From the NCBI GenBank assembly GCA_964462125.1, contig CAYWXT010000053.1:1-26981 (forward strand): a DNA stretch of 26,981 nucleotides, in the 5' to 3' direction. The stretch comes from JAWLFY01 sp964462125. Lineage in GTDB: Bacteria; Planctomycetota; Planctomycetia; Pirellulales; Pirellulaceae. The notes beneath the pieces were generated by a model. It was not told where the DNA came from. It saw only the letters and a list, made by a program, of their open reading frames with translations, and ran no database searches. A program made the position numbers and the translations under genes. Below are positions 1-7,925 of the stretch, in pieces. Position 1 is the stretch's first letter. Every line of letters starts with the position of its first letter.

Positions 1-597
1 CCGATGAATGAGGAAACGCTCCAGCACCTGGTCGAGCGCATCCGGATCGTGCAAGACATCTTGGAGCGTCCCTTGGTGCTGGAGAATCCAAGCAGCTATG
101 TGACATTCGCCGACTCGACCCTGGACGAATGGGAGTTCCTCGCCCGGATGGCCGAGGAGGCGGACTGTGGCTTGCTGTTGGACGTCAACAACGTCTACGT
201 CTCCAGCGTGAATCACGATTTTGATCCGGTGCAGTACCTTCGCTCGATTCCCCACCACCGTGTGGTCCAGTGCCATCTGGCCGGTCACACCAATTGCGGA
301 ACCCATCTGATCGACACGCACGATGGCGAAGTGATCGACCCCGTGTGGGAACTGTACCGCCTGGCTCATCAACTCACCGGGGGCGTTTCCACGCTGCTCG
401 AGTGGGACGCAAAGATTCCCGAGTTCCCGGTCGTGCACGCTGAGGTACTCAAGGCTCGCCACTACATGCAATCCAAACTGCAGCAAGCGGCCGATTCACC
501 GTTGGCCCCTCCGGAGGTCGCCTCCCAGGCGATCTCGTCGGCGGCCACCAACACGGTTCCGCATCCAGCGTCGTACATCACAGCGGAGGCCGAATGA
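1..597 (+). CDS. bufB: MNIO/DUF692 family oxidase, BufB-like (5' end outside window)
   Basis: This is the C-terminal two thirds of a multinuclear non-heme iron oxidase (DUF692), the family that modifies cysteines in precursor peptides such as bufferins and TglA. The reading frame is open from the first base, and full-length members are about 280 residues, so the true start lies upstream; the ATG at 4 is probably internal. Family metal-site motifs are visible in order: LENPSSY, LLLDVNNVYVSSVNHDF, CHLAGH, IDTHDG and LLEWDAKIPEF, which carry the conserved Glu, Asp/Asn and His ligands of a TIM-barrel metal centre. The stop overlaps the next start in an ATGA (594-597), as expected for translational coupling to its DUF2063 partner. 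The tail after about residue 160 is low-complexity and rich in Ala, Ser and Pro. The family call is firm. The role in copper-peptide synthesis is inferred from the neighbour, because the precursor gene is not in the window. Confidence 0.9.
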   Translation, partial: PMNEETLQHLVERIRIVQDILERPLVLENPSSYVTFADSTLDEWEFLARMAEEADCGLLLDVNNVYVSSVNHDFDPVQYLRSIPHHRVVQCHLAGHTNCGTHLIDTHDGEVIDPVWELYRLAHQLTGGVSTLLEWDAKIPEFPVVHAEVLKARHYMQSKLQQAADSPLAPPEVASQAISSAATNTVPHPASYITAEAE

Positions 598-1487
598 CAA
601 GACCCCGTCAGGCCCGCGACTTGAATCAGCTTCAACGATGGATGCAGGCGGTCATCATGCACCCCGATGGCGTGGCCGCGGGGATCTGCTCGGAGTCGGC
701 GCAGCAGCATATCGGCGTACGTCCCGAACGCGTCGAGACCGTCGTCTGCCGCTCCCAGAACCAGACGAGTATCGAGCGGCTGCAGGTGTACGCAAACGCT
801 TATTATGCACGGTTGCTGGAATGTCTCCGCGGGGAATTCCCCGCGCTGGTCCACGCCCTGGGACCGGAAACATTCGACGGCTTCGGGCTCGCGTATCTCC
901 AGTCATATCCTTCGACGAGCTATACGCTCGCGAATCTCGGCCGCAACTTTCCACGGTTTCTCGCCGAGACACGACCGGCCGACGCGGTGCATGAACTGCG
1001 ACCAAGCTGGCCCGATTTCCTGATCGATCTGGCGACAGTCGAGCGGACCTATAGCGAGGTCTTTGATGGTTCCGGCATTGAAGACCAACGGATCTTGCAG
1101 CCAGAAGATCTGGCTGCGGTCTCCCCGGAGCAATGGCCCGAGGCGCGGCTCACTCCAGTCCCCTGCTTGCGGCTCTTGACGCTCGCCTATCCGGTGCATG
1201 AGTACATTTCCGCCGTCCGTCACGAGACCGAGACGGTCATTCCCGATCCCTCACCGACGCACTTGGTCGTCACTCGTCGCGAGTACATCGTCCGCCGCCG
1301 CTCCGTCTCGCCGCTGGAGTACACGCTGCTGGCGGCTCTGGCCAATGGCGAAACGGTAGGCTCTGCGATCGAGCGGACGGCCTCGGCTCCCGATGCGGAC
1401 CTCGACTCACTGGCGATTCAGCTTCAACAGTGGTTCAAAACCTGGGCGACCGCCGCCTATTTCCAAGCGGTCGCATTGCCGACCTGA
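594..1487 (+). CDS. bufC: DUF2063 family protein, BufC-like partner of the MNIO enzyme
   Basis: A 297-residue protein of the DUF2063 family, named for a putative DNA-binding domain but now known as the partner that presents the precursor peptide to DUF692/MNIO enzymes (BufC, HvfC, TglI-like). The N-terminal half shows the family pattern: LQRWMQAVIMHPDG, then RLQVYANAYYARLLECLRGEFPALVHALG, then LAYLQSYPSTSYTLANLG and FPRFLAET. The C-terminal half (about 200-290) looks like the second family domain, with ATNGE-type spacing (LLAALANGETVGSAIE). The start is fixed by the 4-bp ATGA overlap with the upstream gene, so the two products are probably made in equal amounts. DUF692 plus DUF2063 is the diagnostic core of a bufferin-type operon. 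The partner role is established for related systems; the substrate here is unknown. Confidence 0.87.
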   Translation: MTRPRQARDLNQLQRWMQAVIMHPDGVAAGICSESAQQHIGVRPERVETVVCRSQNQTSIERLQVYANAYYARLLECLRGEFPALVHALGPETFDGFGLAYLQSYPSTSYTLANLGRNFPRFLAETRPADAVHELRPSWPDFLIDLATVERTYSEVFDGSGIEDQRILQPEDLAAVSPEQWPEARLTPVPCLRLLTLAYPVHEYISAVRHETETVIPDPSPTHLVVTRREYIVRRRSVSPLEYTLLAALANGETVGSAIERTASAPDADLDSLAIQLQQWFKTWATAAYFQAVALPT

Positions 1488-1527
1488 ATTCGCGCCCCCC
1501 CTTTTTTCTGAAAATCTCCAGAATCCT

Positions 1528-1557
1528 GGAATAAAGTCGGCGATTCGCACCGTTACG
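1528..1557 (+). promoter_or_regulatory. candidate ECF-type promoter upstream of the sigma gene
   Basis: GGAATAAA at 1528-1535 and CGTTACG at 1551-1557 are about 17 bp apart when the GGAATA and CGTTAC cores are used. GGAA(T/C)-type -35 and CGT-type -10 boxes are typical of many ECF sigma factors, which commonly drive their own genes. It lies in the 158-bp gap before the sigma factor. The call rests on pattern alone. Confidence 0.35.
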
Positions 1558-1593
1558 CAGGTGTACAGCAACGAGGCAGCAACCGGAATCCCC

Positions 1594-1623
1594 GAGATAC
1601 CGGGACACGAGATGCCGGGACAC
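1594..1623 (+). repeat. 15-bp tandem duplication before the sigma factor gene
   Basis: Two head-to-tail copies of GAGATRCCGGGACAC lie at 1594-1608 and 1609-1623, differing only at the sixth base. They end 22 bp before the sigma-factor ATG, in the leader between the candidate ECF promoter and the gene. They could be an operator pair or a simple slippage duplication. Confidence 0.6.
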
Positions 1624-1645
1624 AACGCGTAGACGTGCAGATGGC

Positions 1646-2227
1646 ATGAACAGCGATTCGGCGAGGGCCGAACGCTTCTTGAGACACCTGGAACCGCTTC
1701 AGGGGGCGATGGAAGCCTATTGTCGAAAGTCGCTCCACGATCCCGACTGTGTGGAGGACACGCTGCAGAATGCGCTCACCGACGCGTTCCGGAAGTTCGA
1801 TCTGTATGCGGAAAACACCAACTTCCGAGCGTGGATCTTTCGGTTTTTGAACCTGGAGATCTTGGCCCAGAACCGGCGGACCGCCCAAGGGGGCAATCCG
1901 ACAACACTCCCCGCCGAGTTGCTACTGGCCGAGGGAAGTAGCCCGGTCGGATCGGAGCGACTGCTGCAGTCGTTGGCAGAGGATCCCGAGGCGGTGTTGG
2001 ACAATTGCGACGACGCATTGGCCCACGCGGTCGCCGAACTGGAGCCGCGCGACCGATCCGTGCTGCTCCTGGCGGCGATTGGAGAATTCAAGTACGGCGA
2101 GATTTCCGAGATCCTCGAGGTCCCCGTGGGGACGGTCATGAGTAGCCTCGCTCGCACGCGGGAGCGGCTCAGACGACAGTTGGCCGATTATGGTCGACAG
2201 CAAGGACTGCTGCACGGCGAAACGTAA
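1646..2227 (+). CDS. ECF-like RNA polymerase sigma-70 family factor
   Basis: A 193-residue sigma factor with only regions 2 and 4, the ECF layout. Region 2 is at about residues 10-75; it includes DCVEDTLQNALTDAFRKF and the helix NTNFRAWIFRFLNLEILAQNRR, the usual core-binding and -10-recognition part. Region 4 is at about 132-185 (LEPRDRSVLLLAAIGEFKYG followed by EISEILEVPVGTVMSSLART), with the helix-turn-helix that reads the -35 box. The linker between them is longer than in minimal ECFs. It is followed after 64 bp by a membrane anti-sigma factor, so it is probably held inactive at the membrane until a signal arrives. Position after the BufB/BufC pair and before an efflux pump suggests envelope or metal stress control. 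The signal is not known from sequence. Confidence 0.88.
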   Translation: MNSDSARAERFLRHLEPLQGAMEAYCRKSLHDPDCVEDTLQNALTDAFRKFDLYAENTNFRAWIFRFLNLEILAQNRRTAQGGNPTTLPAELLLAEGSSPVGSERLLQSLAEDPEAVLDNCDDALAHAVAELEPRDRSVLLLAAIGEFKYGEISEILEVPVGTVMSSLARTRERLRRQLADYGRQQGLLHGET

Positions 2228-2291
2228 CTCATTTGCATCGATCTTGTCGGAAGAGACGACCGGATCGTGCTGTTGCTAAAGGGATGCTCTG

Positions 2292-3080
2292 ATGAAGTGC
2301 GACGAAGCCCGCCGTCACTGGAGTCTTTATCACGACTCCGAGGGAGACGCAGAGATTTGCTTCGAGATCAGCGAGCACCTTGCTGACTGCGCTGACTGCG
2401 CGCAGTGGTTCCATCGGCAGAGTTTTCTTGAAGACAAGATCAAAGACAAGTTGCGGTCCGACGCGTTGCGCGAGCCGTCACCCGAGTTGTGGAGCAGGGT
2501 TCTGGCAGGCAGCGGCGTCCAACCACCGACGACAACCGCTCGCCGCTGGACGACGCTCGGCAGCGTTCTGGTGCTCGCCGCTTCCCTGCTGGCGATGGTA
2601 TTTCCGTGGGGCCAAGGGGACCCGGAAGTGGACCATTTGACAAAGCTGACCGCAGAACAGCACACGCAGTTCGCGTCGCTGGGAAAGCCCGTCGAGTTCG
2701 AGAGCGAGTCGGATTTCGACGTTGAGAACTATCTCCGGCAGCAAGTGAACTTTTCGGTGCGATGTCCGCCCCGCCACGATTCGGGATTCTTCGTCCGCGG
2801 TGCGGGCACCTGCCAACTCGCCGCAAGTGAAGCGGCATATGTGGTCGGCCAGGTCGGGGGGAACGATGTCTCGATTTTCATCCTGCCCGACAGCGCGCTC
2901 GCACAATTCCCACAGCAGCAAGAACTCGCCGACGGCAGAACACATCGGTGGCGGGAGGGAAACTACCAATTGGTGATGGCCACGATCGATCAAAGCGTCG
3001 TTCTGGTCATCGGCACAGCAGACGAAGAAGGGCTTCAGAAGGTCCTCACGGCATACGGAAGTTATCACGAACACGTCTAA
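2292..3080 (+). CDS. transmembrane anti-sigma factor with zinc-binding (ZAS/zf-HC2-like) motif
   Basis: A 262-residue protein with an N-terminal cytoplasmic domain carrying His29-x3-Cys33-x2-Cys36 (EHLADCADC) plus Cys3, the zinc-binding anti-sigma pattern. A single hydrophobic helix at about 86-106 (TLGSVLVLAASLLAMVF) follows, then a roughly 155-residue C-terminal part expected outside the cytoplasm. The C-terminal part has two more cysteines (RCPPRHDSGFFVRGAGTC) that could sense redox state or metal; that is inference. It sits directly downstream of an ECF-like sigma gene, the usual pairing, with AAGGGA as ribosome-binding site. The gap to the RND permease is only 18 bp, so regulator and pump are likely in one transcript. 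No other function fits better. Confidence 0.8.
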   Translation: MKCDEARRHWSLYHDSEGDAEICFEISEHLADCADCAQWFHRQSFLEDKIKDKLRSDALREPSPELWSRVLAGSGVQPPTTTARRWTTLGSVLVLAASLLAMVFPWGQGDPEVDHLTKLTAEQHTQFASLGKPVEFESESDFDVENYLRQQVNFSVRCPPRHDSGFFVRGAGTCQLAASEAAYVVGQVGGNDVSIFILPDSALAQFPQQQELADGRTHRWREGNYQLVMATIDQSVVLVIGTADEEGLQKVLTAYGSYHEHV

Positions 3081-3098
3081 CGCAGGGAACTTTTTAGA

Positions 3099-6000
3099 AT
3101 GATTCGAGGAGCTCTTCGGAATCCTTATCTTGTCGTAGTAGCCGCGTTGGCGGTTGTGGTGATTGGAGTTACCTCCTATCGCAAAATCCCAGCCGACCTG
3201 CTGCCCATCTTTAAAACGCCAGCGGTGCAGATCGTGACGTTCTATCCCGGGATGCCCCCGGAGGTGATGGAACGTGACATCATGAGCCGGCTCGAACGGT
3301 GGACCGGCCAGTCGGTCGGGATCGAGCACCAGGAAGGGAAGGCGATGCTGGGTGTCTCGGTCGTCAAAGATTTCTTTCGCGAAGACATCTCCATGGAATC
3401 CGCGATGGCTCAGGTTACGAGCTATGCGGTGAGCGACATGTTCTATCTGCCGCCGGGGACGATCCCGCCGATGGTGATGCCCTTTGACCCGACGGCATCG
3501 GTCCCCTTGTGCCTGGTGAGCGTTTCCAGTTCGGAGATGAATGAAAAGGAGTTGTACGACATCGCCTACTTCGAGCTGCGGAACCGGCTACAGGCGATCA
3601 ACGGCGTGATTGCACCGGCCGTCTACGGCGGCAAGCTGCGGCGGATCCTGGCCTATCTCGACCGCGAGGAGCTCGAAGCGCGCGGGTTGTCGCTGATGGA
3701 CGTGCAAAGAGCCCTGATCGAAGAGAACGTCCTGATCCCGGCTGGGAACGCCAAAATGGGGGACGTTGACTTCCAGATATTCACCAACGCGCTCCCCGAC
3801 GCGGTCGACAAGATCAATCTCACCCCGATCAAGGTCGTCGATGGCCAGCCCGTTCTGCTTCGTGACGTCGGTGAGGTCAAAGACGCAGGCCAGATTCAAT
3901 CGAACATCGTGCGGACCAACGGAGCACGGCAGGTCTACATCCCGATCTATCGTCAGCCGGGCGCCAACACGATCGCGATCGTCGACGGAATCAAGAACAA
4001 GCTGGACCGGATCCTCCTGCGGCTCAAGGAGATGAACTCCGACGATCCGAAGATGCAAAGCCTTGTCCTGTCGGTTGTGATGGACCAGTCCCTGGGGGTC
4101 CGGGATAGCATCACGGGGCTGCAGATCGCGGGGGGACTCGGCGCCGTGCTCGCCGGGCTGGTCGTGCTGCTGTTCTTGCGGAGCTTTCGCTCGGCACTGA
4201 TCGTCTTCATGGCGATTCCCCTGGCGGTCTTAGTGGCCGTGATCGGCCTCTTTTATACCGGAGATACGATCAATGCGATGACGCTCGGCGGGCTCGCCCT
4301 GGCGGTGGGGATTCTGGTGGACCAGTCGATTGTGGTGTTGGAAAACATCACGCGGCATGTCCATATGGGAAAAACTACGACCGAGGCTGCCCGCGATGGC
4401 GCTCAGGAAGTGGCGATGCCGATTCTGGTTTCCACGATCACGTTCTGTGTCGTTTTCTACCCCGTGGTCTTTCTGTCCGGGATGGCGGCGTTTCTCTTCA
4501 CACCGCTGGCAATCGCGGCGTCGATCGCCATTGTCGCTTCGTACGTGATCGCCATCACACTGTTGCCAGCGTATTGCGCCCGATTCATGAAGCGGGGAGG
4601 ACTGGAGGAGTTGGCGGAAACGGCCGAAAAAGAATCCCATTCCGCGTTTGATCGCGGTTACCACTGGCTGCTCGGCCGATTCCTCAAGCTGCGTTATGCC
4701 GTGGTCGCAGGCGTGGTGGTGTTGTTAGCCGGTTCAGGCGTTGTCGCGGCGAATCTAGGCCAGGAGCTGTTCCCCGTCGTCGACTCCGGACAGTTCACCG
4801 TCCAAGTGCGTCTTCCGTCGGGGACGCGGATCGAGCGGACCGAAGAGAAGATCACAGAGATCGAACAGACGATCATGGACAAACTCGGCCAACCCGACCC
4901 GGCATTTGCGCTGGGAAGCGAGGAGCATCCGCAAAGCAGTTTACAAATGCTGATCTCCAACATCGGCGTGCTGATGGATTGGCCTGCGGCGTACACACCC
5001 AACACCGGACCGATGGACGCGTTCATGCTCGTCCAGCTAAAAGACAAGCGGGGGCGGCCGGGCGTTTTCGATGTGGTCGGCGAACTCCGTCAGCAACTGG
5101 AGCACAAGTTCCCCAGTGTTGAGTTTTCCTTCGATACCGGCGGCATGATGACCGCCGCCCTGAATATGGGTGAACCGTCACCGATTCACTTTCAGGTCAC
5201 TGGGTCCAATCTCGAAACCGCTCAGGATATCAGCCACTTGATTAAAGACGAGGCGAAGAAGGTGCCGGGAGCCGTTGACGTTCGTGTCGCCCAACGGATG
5301 GATTATCCGGTGCTCGACGTGGAGATGGATCGCGTCCTGGCTTCGCATCAGGGTGTCACTGTCGACGACGTGATGAAGAATCTCGTCAGTGCGACGAACA
5401 GCTCGATCAATTTCGATCCCGCCTTCTGGATCGATGAGAGCAACGGAAATCACTACTTCATGGGGGTGCAGTACCGCGAAGAGGACATCAATTCCCTCGA
5501 CACCCTACGGAATATCCCGATTTCTGGAAGCAATTCAGAAGGAACGGTGCCACTGAAGAATGTGTCAACATTCGAGCAAACGACCGGGCCCTCGGTGATC
5601 AACCACCATAACATCACGCGGGCCACCGATATCTACGCGAACGTCTTGCCCGGCTACGACGTCGGGTCGATCGTCACGGCGATGGAAAAGCGACTCGAAG
5701 CGAGTCCAGAACTGCAGCTTGTCAGCGAACAACTCGACGAAGGGCAGGTTTACAACGTCGCCGGTCCCGAGTTCGAAGGCAAGGGTTATGCGGTCGAGAT
5801 GCAGGGGGAAGTGAAAAGCATGCGAGATTCGTTTGCTCAGTTTTCACAAGGGCTGTTGATCGCTGTCATTCTGGTTTACCTCGTGATGGTTGTCCAGTTC
5901 CGAAGCTTTCTCGACCCCTTCATCATCTTGCTGACCGTGCCGCTGGGATTTGTGGGAGTCATCGCGCTGATGGCGCTGACCGGCACGAACCTGTCGATCA

Positions 6001-6353
6001 TGGCTTTTATGGGCATCATCATGATGGTCGGAATCGTCGTTGAATACTCCATCGTGCTGATCGACTTTGCCAATCGTCGGCTCGCAGAAGGGCTCACCGT
6101 GCATGAAGCGATTATGGACGCTGCCAAAGTACGCCTTCGACCCATTCTCATGACATCGCTGACCACTTGGCTCGCCCTGTTACCAATGGCCGTCGGATTC
6201 GCAGGCGGAGAGGCCAATGTGCCGCTGGCGCGGGCGATCATTGGCGGTGTGTTGGGGGCGACCGTTTTGACGCTGCTGGTCGTCCCGTGCCTATACGTGA
6301 TGATGAAGCGGCAGCCAAAAATGTCACCCGAAACAGCGACCGTTTCCGGTTAA
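3099..6353 (+). CDS. RND family efflux transporter permease (inner membrane)
   Basis: A 1084-residue RND pump protein of full family length, with the expected plan: first helix (about 9-27), a large periplasmic loop, five helices (about 335-495), a short linker, helix 7 (about 530-550), a second periplasmic loop and five C-terminal helices (about 915-1075). It exports a substrate in exchange for protons, together with the adaptor and outer-membrane factor encoded just downstream. The helix-4 relay site reads VGILVDQSIVVLENI (Asp408-Gln409) where AcrB has two adjacent aspartates. The helix-10 site reads VGIVVEYSIVLIDF (Glu982) where AcrB has a lysine. The substrate cannot be told from sequence; the BufB/BufC and sigma/anti-sigma context makes metal or envelope-stress export plausible. 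The ATG is preceded by AGGGA ten bases upstream. Confidence 0.92.
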   Translation: MIRGALRNPYLVVVAALAVVVIGVTSYRKIPADLLPIFKTPAVQIVTFYPGMPPEVMERDIMSRLERWTGQSVGIEHQEGKAMLGVSVVKDFFREDISMESAMAQVTSYAVSDMFYLPPGTIPPMVMPFDPTASVPLCLVSVSSSEMNEKELYDIAYFELRNRLQAINGVIAPAVYGGKLRRILAYLDREELEARGLSLMDVQRALIEENVLIPAGNAKMGDVDFQIFTNALPDAVDKINLTPIKVVDGQPVLLRDVGEVKDAGQIQSNIVRTNGARQVYIPIYRQPGANTIAIVDGIKNKLDRILLRLKEMNSDDPKMQSLVLSVVMDQSLGVRDSITGLQIAGGLGAVLAGLVVLLFLRSFRSALIVFMAIPLAVLVAVIGLFYTGDTINAMTLGGLALAVGILVDQSIVVLENITRHVHMGKTTTEAARDGAQEVAMPILVSTITFCVVFYPVVFLSGMAAFLFTPLAIAASIAIVASYVIAITLLPAYCARFMKRGGLEELAETAEKESHSAFDRGYHWLLGRFLKLRYAVVAGVVVLLAGSGVVAANLGQELFPVVDSGQFTVQVRLPSGTRIERTEEKITEIEQTIMDKLGQPDPAFALGSEEHPQSSLQMLISNIGVLMDWPAAYTPNTGPMDAFMLVQLKDKRGRPGVFDVVGELRQQLEHKFPSVEFSFDTGGMMTAALNMGEPSPIHFQVTGSNLETAQDISHLIKDEAKKVPGAVDVRVAQRMDYPVLDVEMDRVLASHQGVTVDDVMKNLVSATNSSINFDPAFWIDESNGNHYFMGVQYREEDINSLDTLRNIPISGSNSEGTVPLKNVSTFEQTTGPSVINHHNITRATDIYANVLPGYDVGSIVTAMEKRLEASPELQLVSEQLDEGQVYNVAGPEFEGKGYAVEMQGEVKSMRDSFAQFSQGLLIAVILVYLVMVVQFRSFLDPFIILLTVPLGFVGVIALMALTGTNLSIMAFMGIIMMVGIVVEYSIVLIDFANRRLAEGLTVHEAIMDAAKVRLRPILMTSLTTWLALLPMAVGFAGGEANVPLARAIIGGVLGATVLTLLVVPCLYVMMKRQPKMSPETATVSG

Positions 6354-6426
6354 TCCATTCAGTGTCCGGTACAGGTCGCGTGGAACAAACATTTAAACAA
6401 TTTCATATTCAAATGGGAGAGCAGGC

Positions 6427-7788
6427 ATGTCCAAACGGTTCTGGAAGACCATGCGGGTGACGACCGCCGTCGCATTGGTATTGGCTGCGGGCGGGGCGAC
6501 AGCTTTGATCAGCGGATGTGGCGGCGCGACGGACGCTGCGGCGAATGAGGAGTCCGAGGCCGAGGAGGCACAAATGCGCATCGAGACCGTGCAGGTCGAG
6601 CAACGCGACGTCGAGAACACCATAGAGATGCCCGGGACCGTTGAGGGCATCGAGACCGCAGATCTTTATTCGAAAGTGGCCGGTTACCTCGAGGAGATCT
6701 CCGTCGACATCGGTGATCCGATCGAGCAGGGACAAGTTCTCGTTCAATTGTCGATCCCCGAGATGGAAAAGGAACGCCAGCAGAAGGAGGCGATGCTGCG
6801 TCAGGCCGAGGCCGATGCCGATCAAGCCACCGCGGCAATCCGGCAGGCGGAGGCGCGTGTCAGCAGCGCGGAGGCGAAGTTGGCCGAAGCGAAGACCGAG
6901 CGGTCCGAGCGGGAGTCGGAACTTCAGTACCGGGAAGTCGAACAGGAACGCTTCGAAGATCTCGTTCGCTCGCAGTCAGCCCGGCCCGATTTGCTCGACC
7001 AGGCGAGATTCCAGTACCAAGCCGCTCAGTCGGGGCTGCAGACAGCGGAAGCTCGTATCCAGACCGCCGTTGCCGAAGTCGCTTCGGCCGAGGCGAGCGT
7101 CGCCAAGGCACGCGCCGACCACCTCAGCGCCCAGGCACGCGTCAACGTCGCCCAGGCCGAACTCGAAGAAACCGAGACGATGATGGAGTACGGGACGATC
7201 CGTGCCCCCTTCGATGGTTTTGTCATTCGCCGCAATGTCGACGCGGGAGCCTTCGTGCGTTCAGGTGACAATGCGGACAAGCCACTACTAAGAGTGACTC
7301 GTTCGGATGTGGTCCGCGTTTTTGTCGATATTCCGATGCAGGATGTTCAGTTTCTTGACCGCGGCGATCGTGCCGTGTTGGATCGGATCAAGGCGATTCC
7401 AGACAAGAAATTTGTCGGTACGGTCACACGATTCTCACCCGCCTTAGGAAAGGAATCGCGGCTGATGCGCGCGGAAGTCGATTTCGAGAACGCCGAGGGA
7501 CTGCTGCGTCCTGGCTACTACGGCTACATGACGATCTTGCTGGAGGAGTTGCCCGAGACGCCGGTGATTCCTTCCTCAGCGCTGCTCTCCGGGGAAGGGG
7601 AGACTTATGTGTATGTCATCCGCAACGGAATGGCACAAAAACAGCCCGTGACGGTGGGGTATCAGGATGGGAGCATCATTGGGATCACGGCTGGACTCAA
7701 CGGGGGCGAAGAAATCGTCCGGGCGGGCGGAGCTCAAATCGCTCATGGAGAGCCGGTCGAGTCGGTGTTGGCGAATTTCAGCGGCTAA
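6427..7788 (+). CDS. RND efflux periplasmic adaptor subunit (membrane-fusion lipoprotein)
   Basis: A 453-residue HlyD/AcrA-type adaptor. The N-terminus is a signal peptide ending in a lipobox (LISGC, Cys31), so the mature protein should be lipid-anchored. A first half-lipoyl segment (about 75-115, ADLYSKVAGYLEEISVDIG) leads into a long Ala/Glu/Arg-rich coiled-coil hairpin (about 118-250). The second half-lipoyl segment is IRAPFDGFVIRRNVDAGAFV, followed by beta-barrel and membrane-proximal domains to the end. It bridges the upstream permease to the downstream outer-membrane factor. GGAGAG lies seven bases before the ATG, and the gap to the permease gene is 73 bp. The hairpin is long for the family, which would fit a wide periplasm; that is inference. 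Confidence 0.92.
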   Translation: MSKRFWKTMRVTTAVALVLAAGGATALISGCGGATDAAANEESEAEEAQMRIETVQVEQRDVENTIEMPGTVEGIETADLYSKVAGYLEEISVDIGDPIEQGQVLVQLSIPEMEKERQQKEAMLRQAEADADQATAAIRQAEARVSSAEAKLAEAKTERSERESELQYREVEQERFEDLVRSQSARPDLLDQARFQYQAAQSGLQTAEARIQTAVAEVASAEASVAKARADHLSAQARVNVAQAELEETETMMEYGTIRAPFDGFVIRRNVDAGAFVRSGDNADKPLLRVTRSDVVRVFVDIPMQDVQFLDRGDRAVLDRIKAIPDKKFVGTVTRFSPALGKESRLMRAEVDFENAEGLLRPGYYGYMTILLEELPETPVIPSSALLSGEGETYVYVIRNGMAQKQPVTVGYQDGSIIGITAGLNGGEEIVRAGGAQIAHGEPVESVLANFSG

Positions 7789-7791
7789 ACA

Positions 7792-7814
7792 GATTCCAAG
7801 ATGGTATTGGAATC
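7792..7814 (+). terminator. small hairpin after the adaptor gene
   Basis: A perfect 8-bp stem, GATTCCAA (7792-7799) and TTGGAATC (7807-7814), with a 7-base loop starts three bases after the adaptor stop. It lacks a clear U-tract (GTTGCTTTCT follows), so it may be a weak or attenuating terminator, or an mRNA 3'-end stabiliser separating the adaptor from the outer-membrane factor gene. Confidence 0.4.
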
Positions 7815-7925
7815 GTTGCTTTCTATGCCCTCAAACGGAGGTTTATTGCGGCGGATTTTCGACAATACCCGATAATCACTAGACGATGCGCGATCAACGT
7901 ACGCGTGAACCCAGGGAGGGGGGGA

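Noticed and set aside
7905..7925. GTG 7905 as start of the TolC-family gene
   Set aside because: The purine-rich AGGGAGG that would serve as ribosome-binding site lies inside this extension, so ATG 7926 is better; the extension also adds nothing to the signal peptide.
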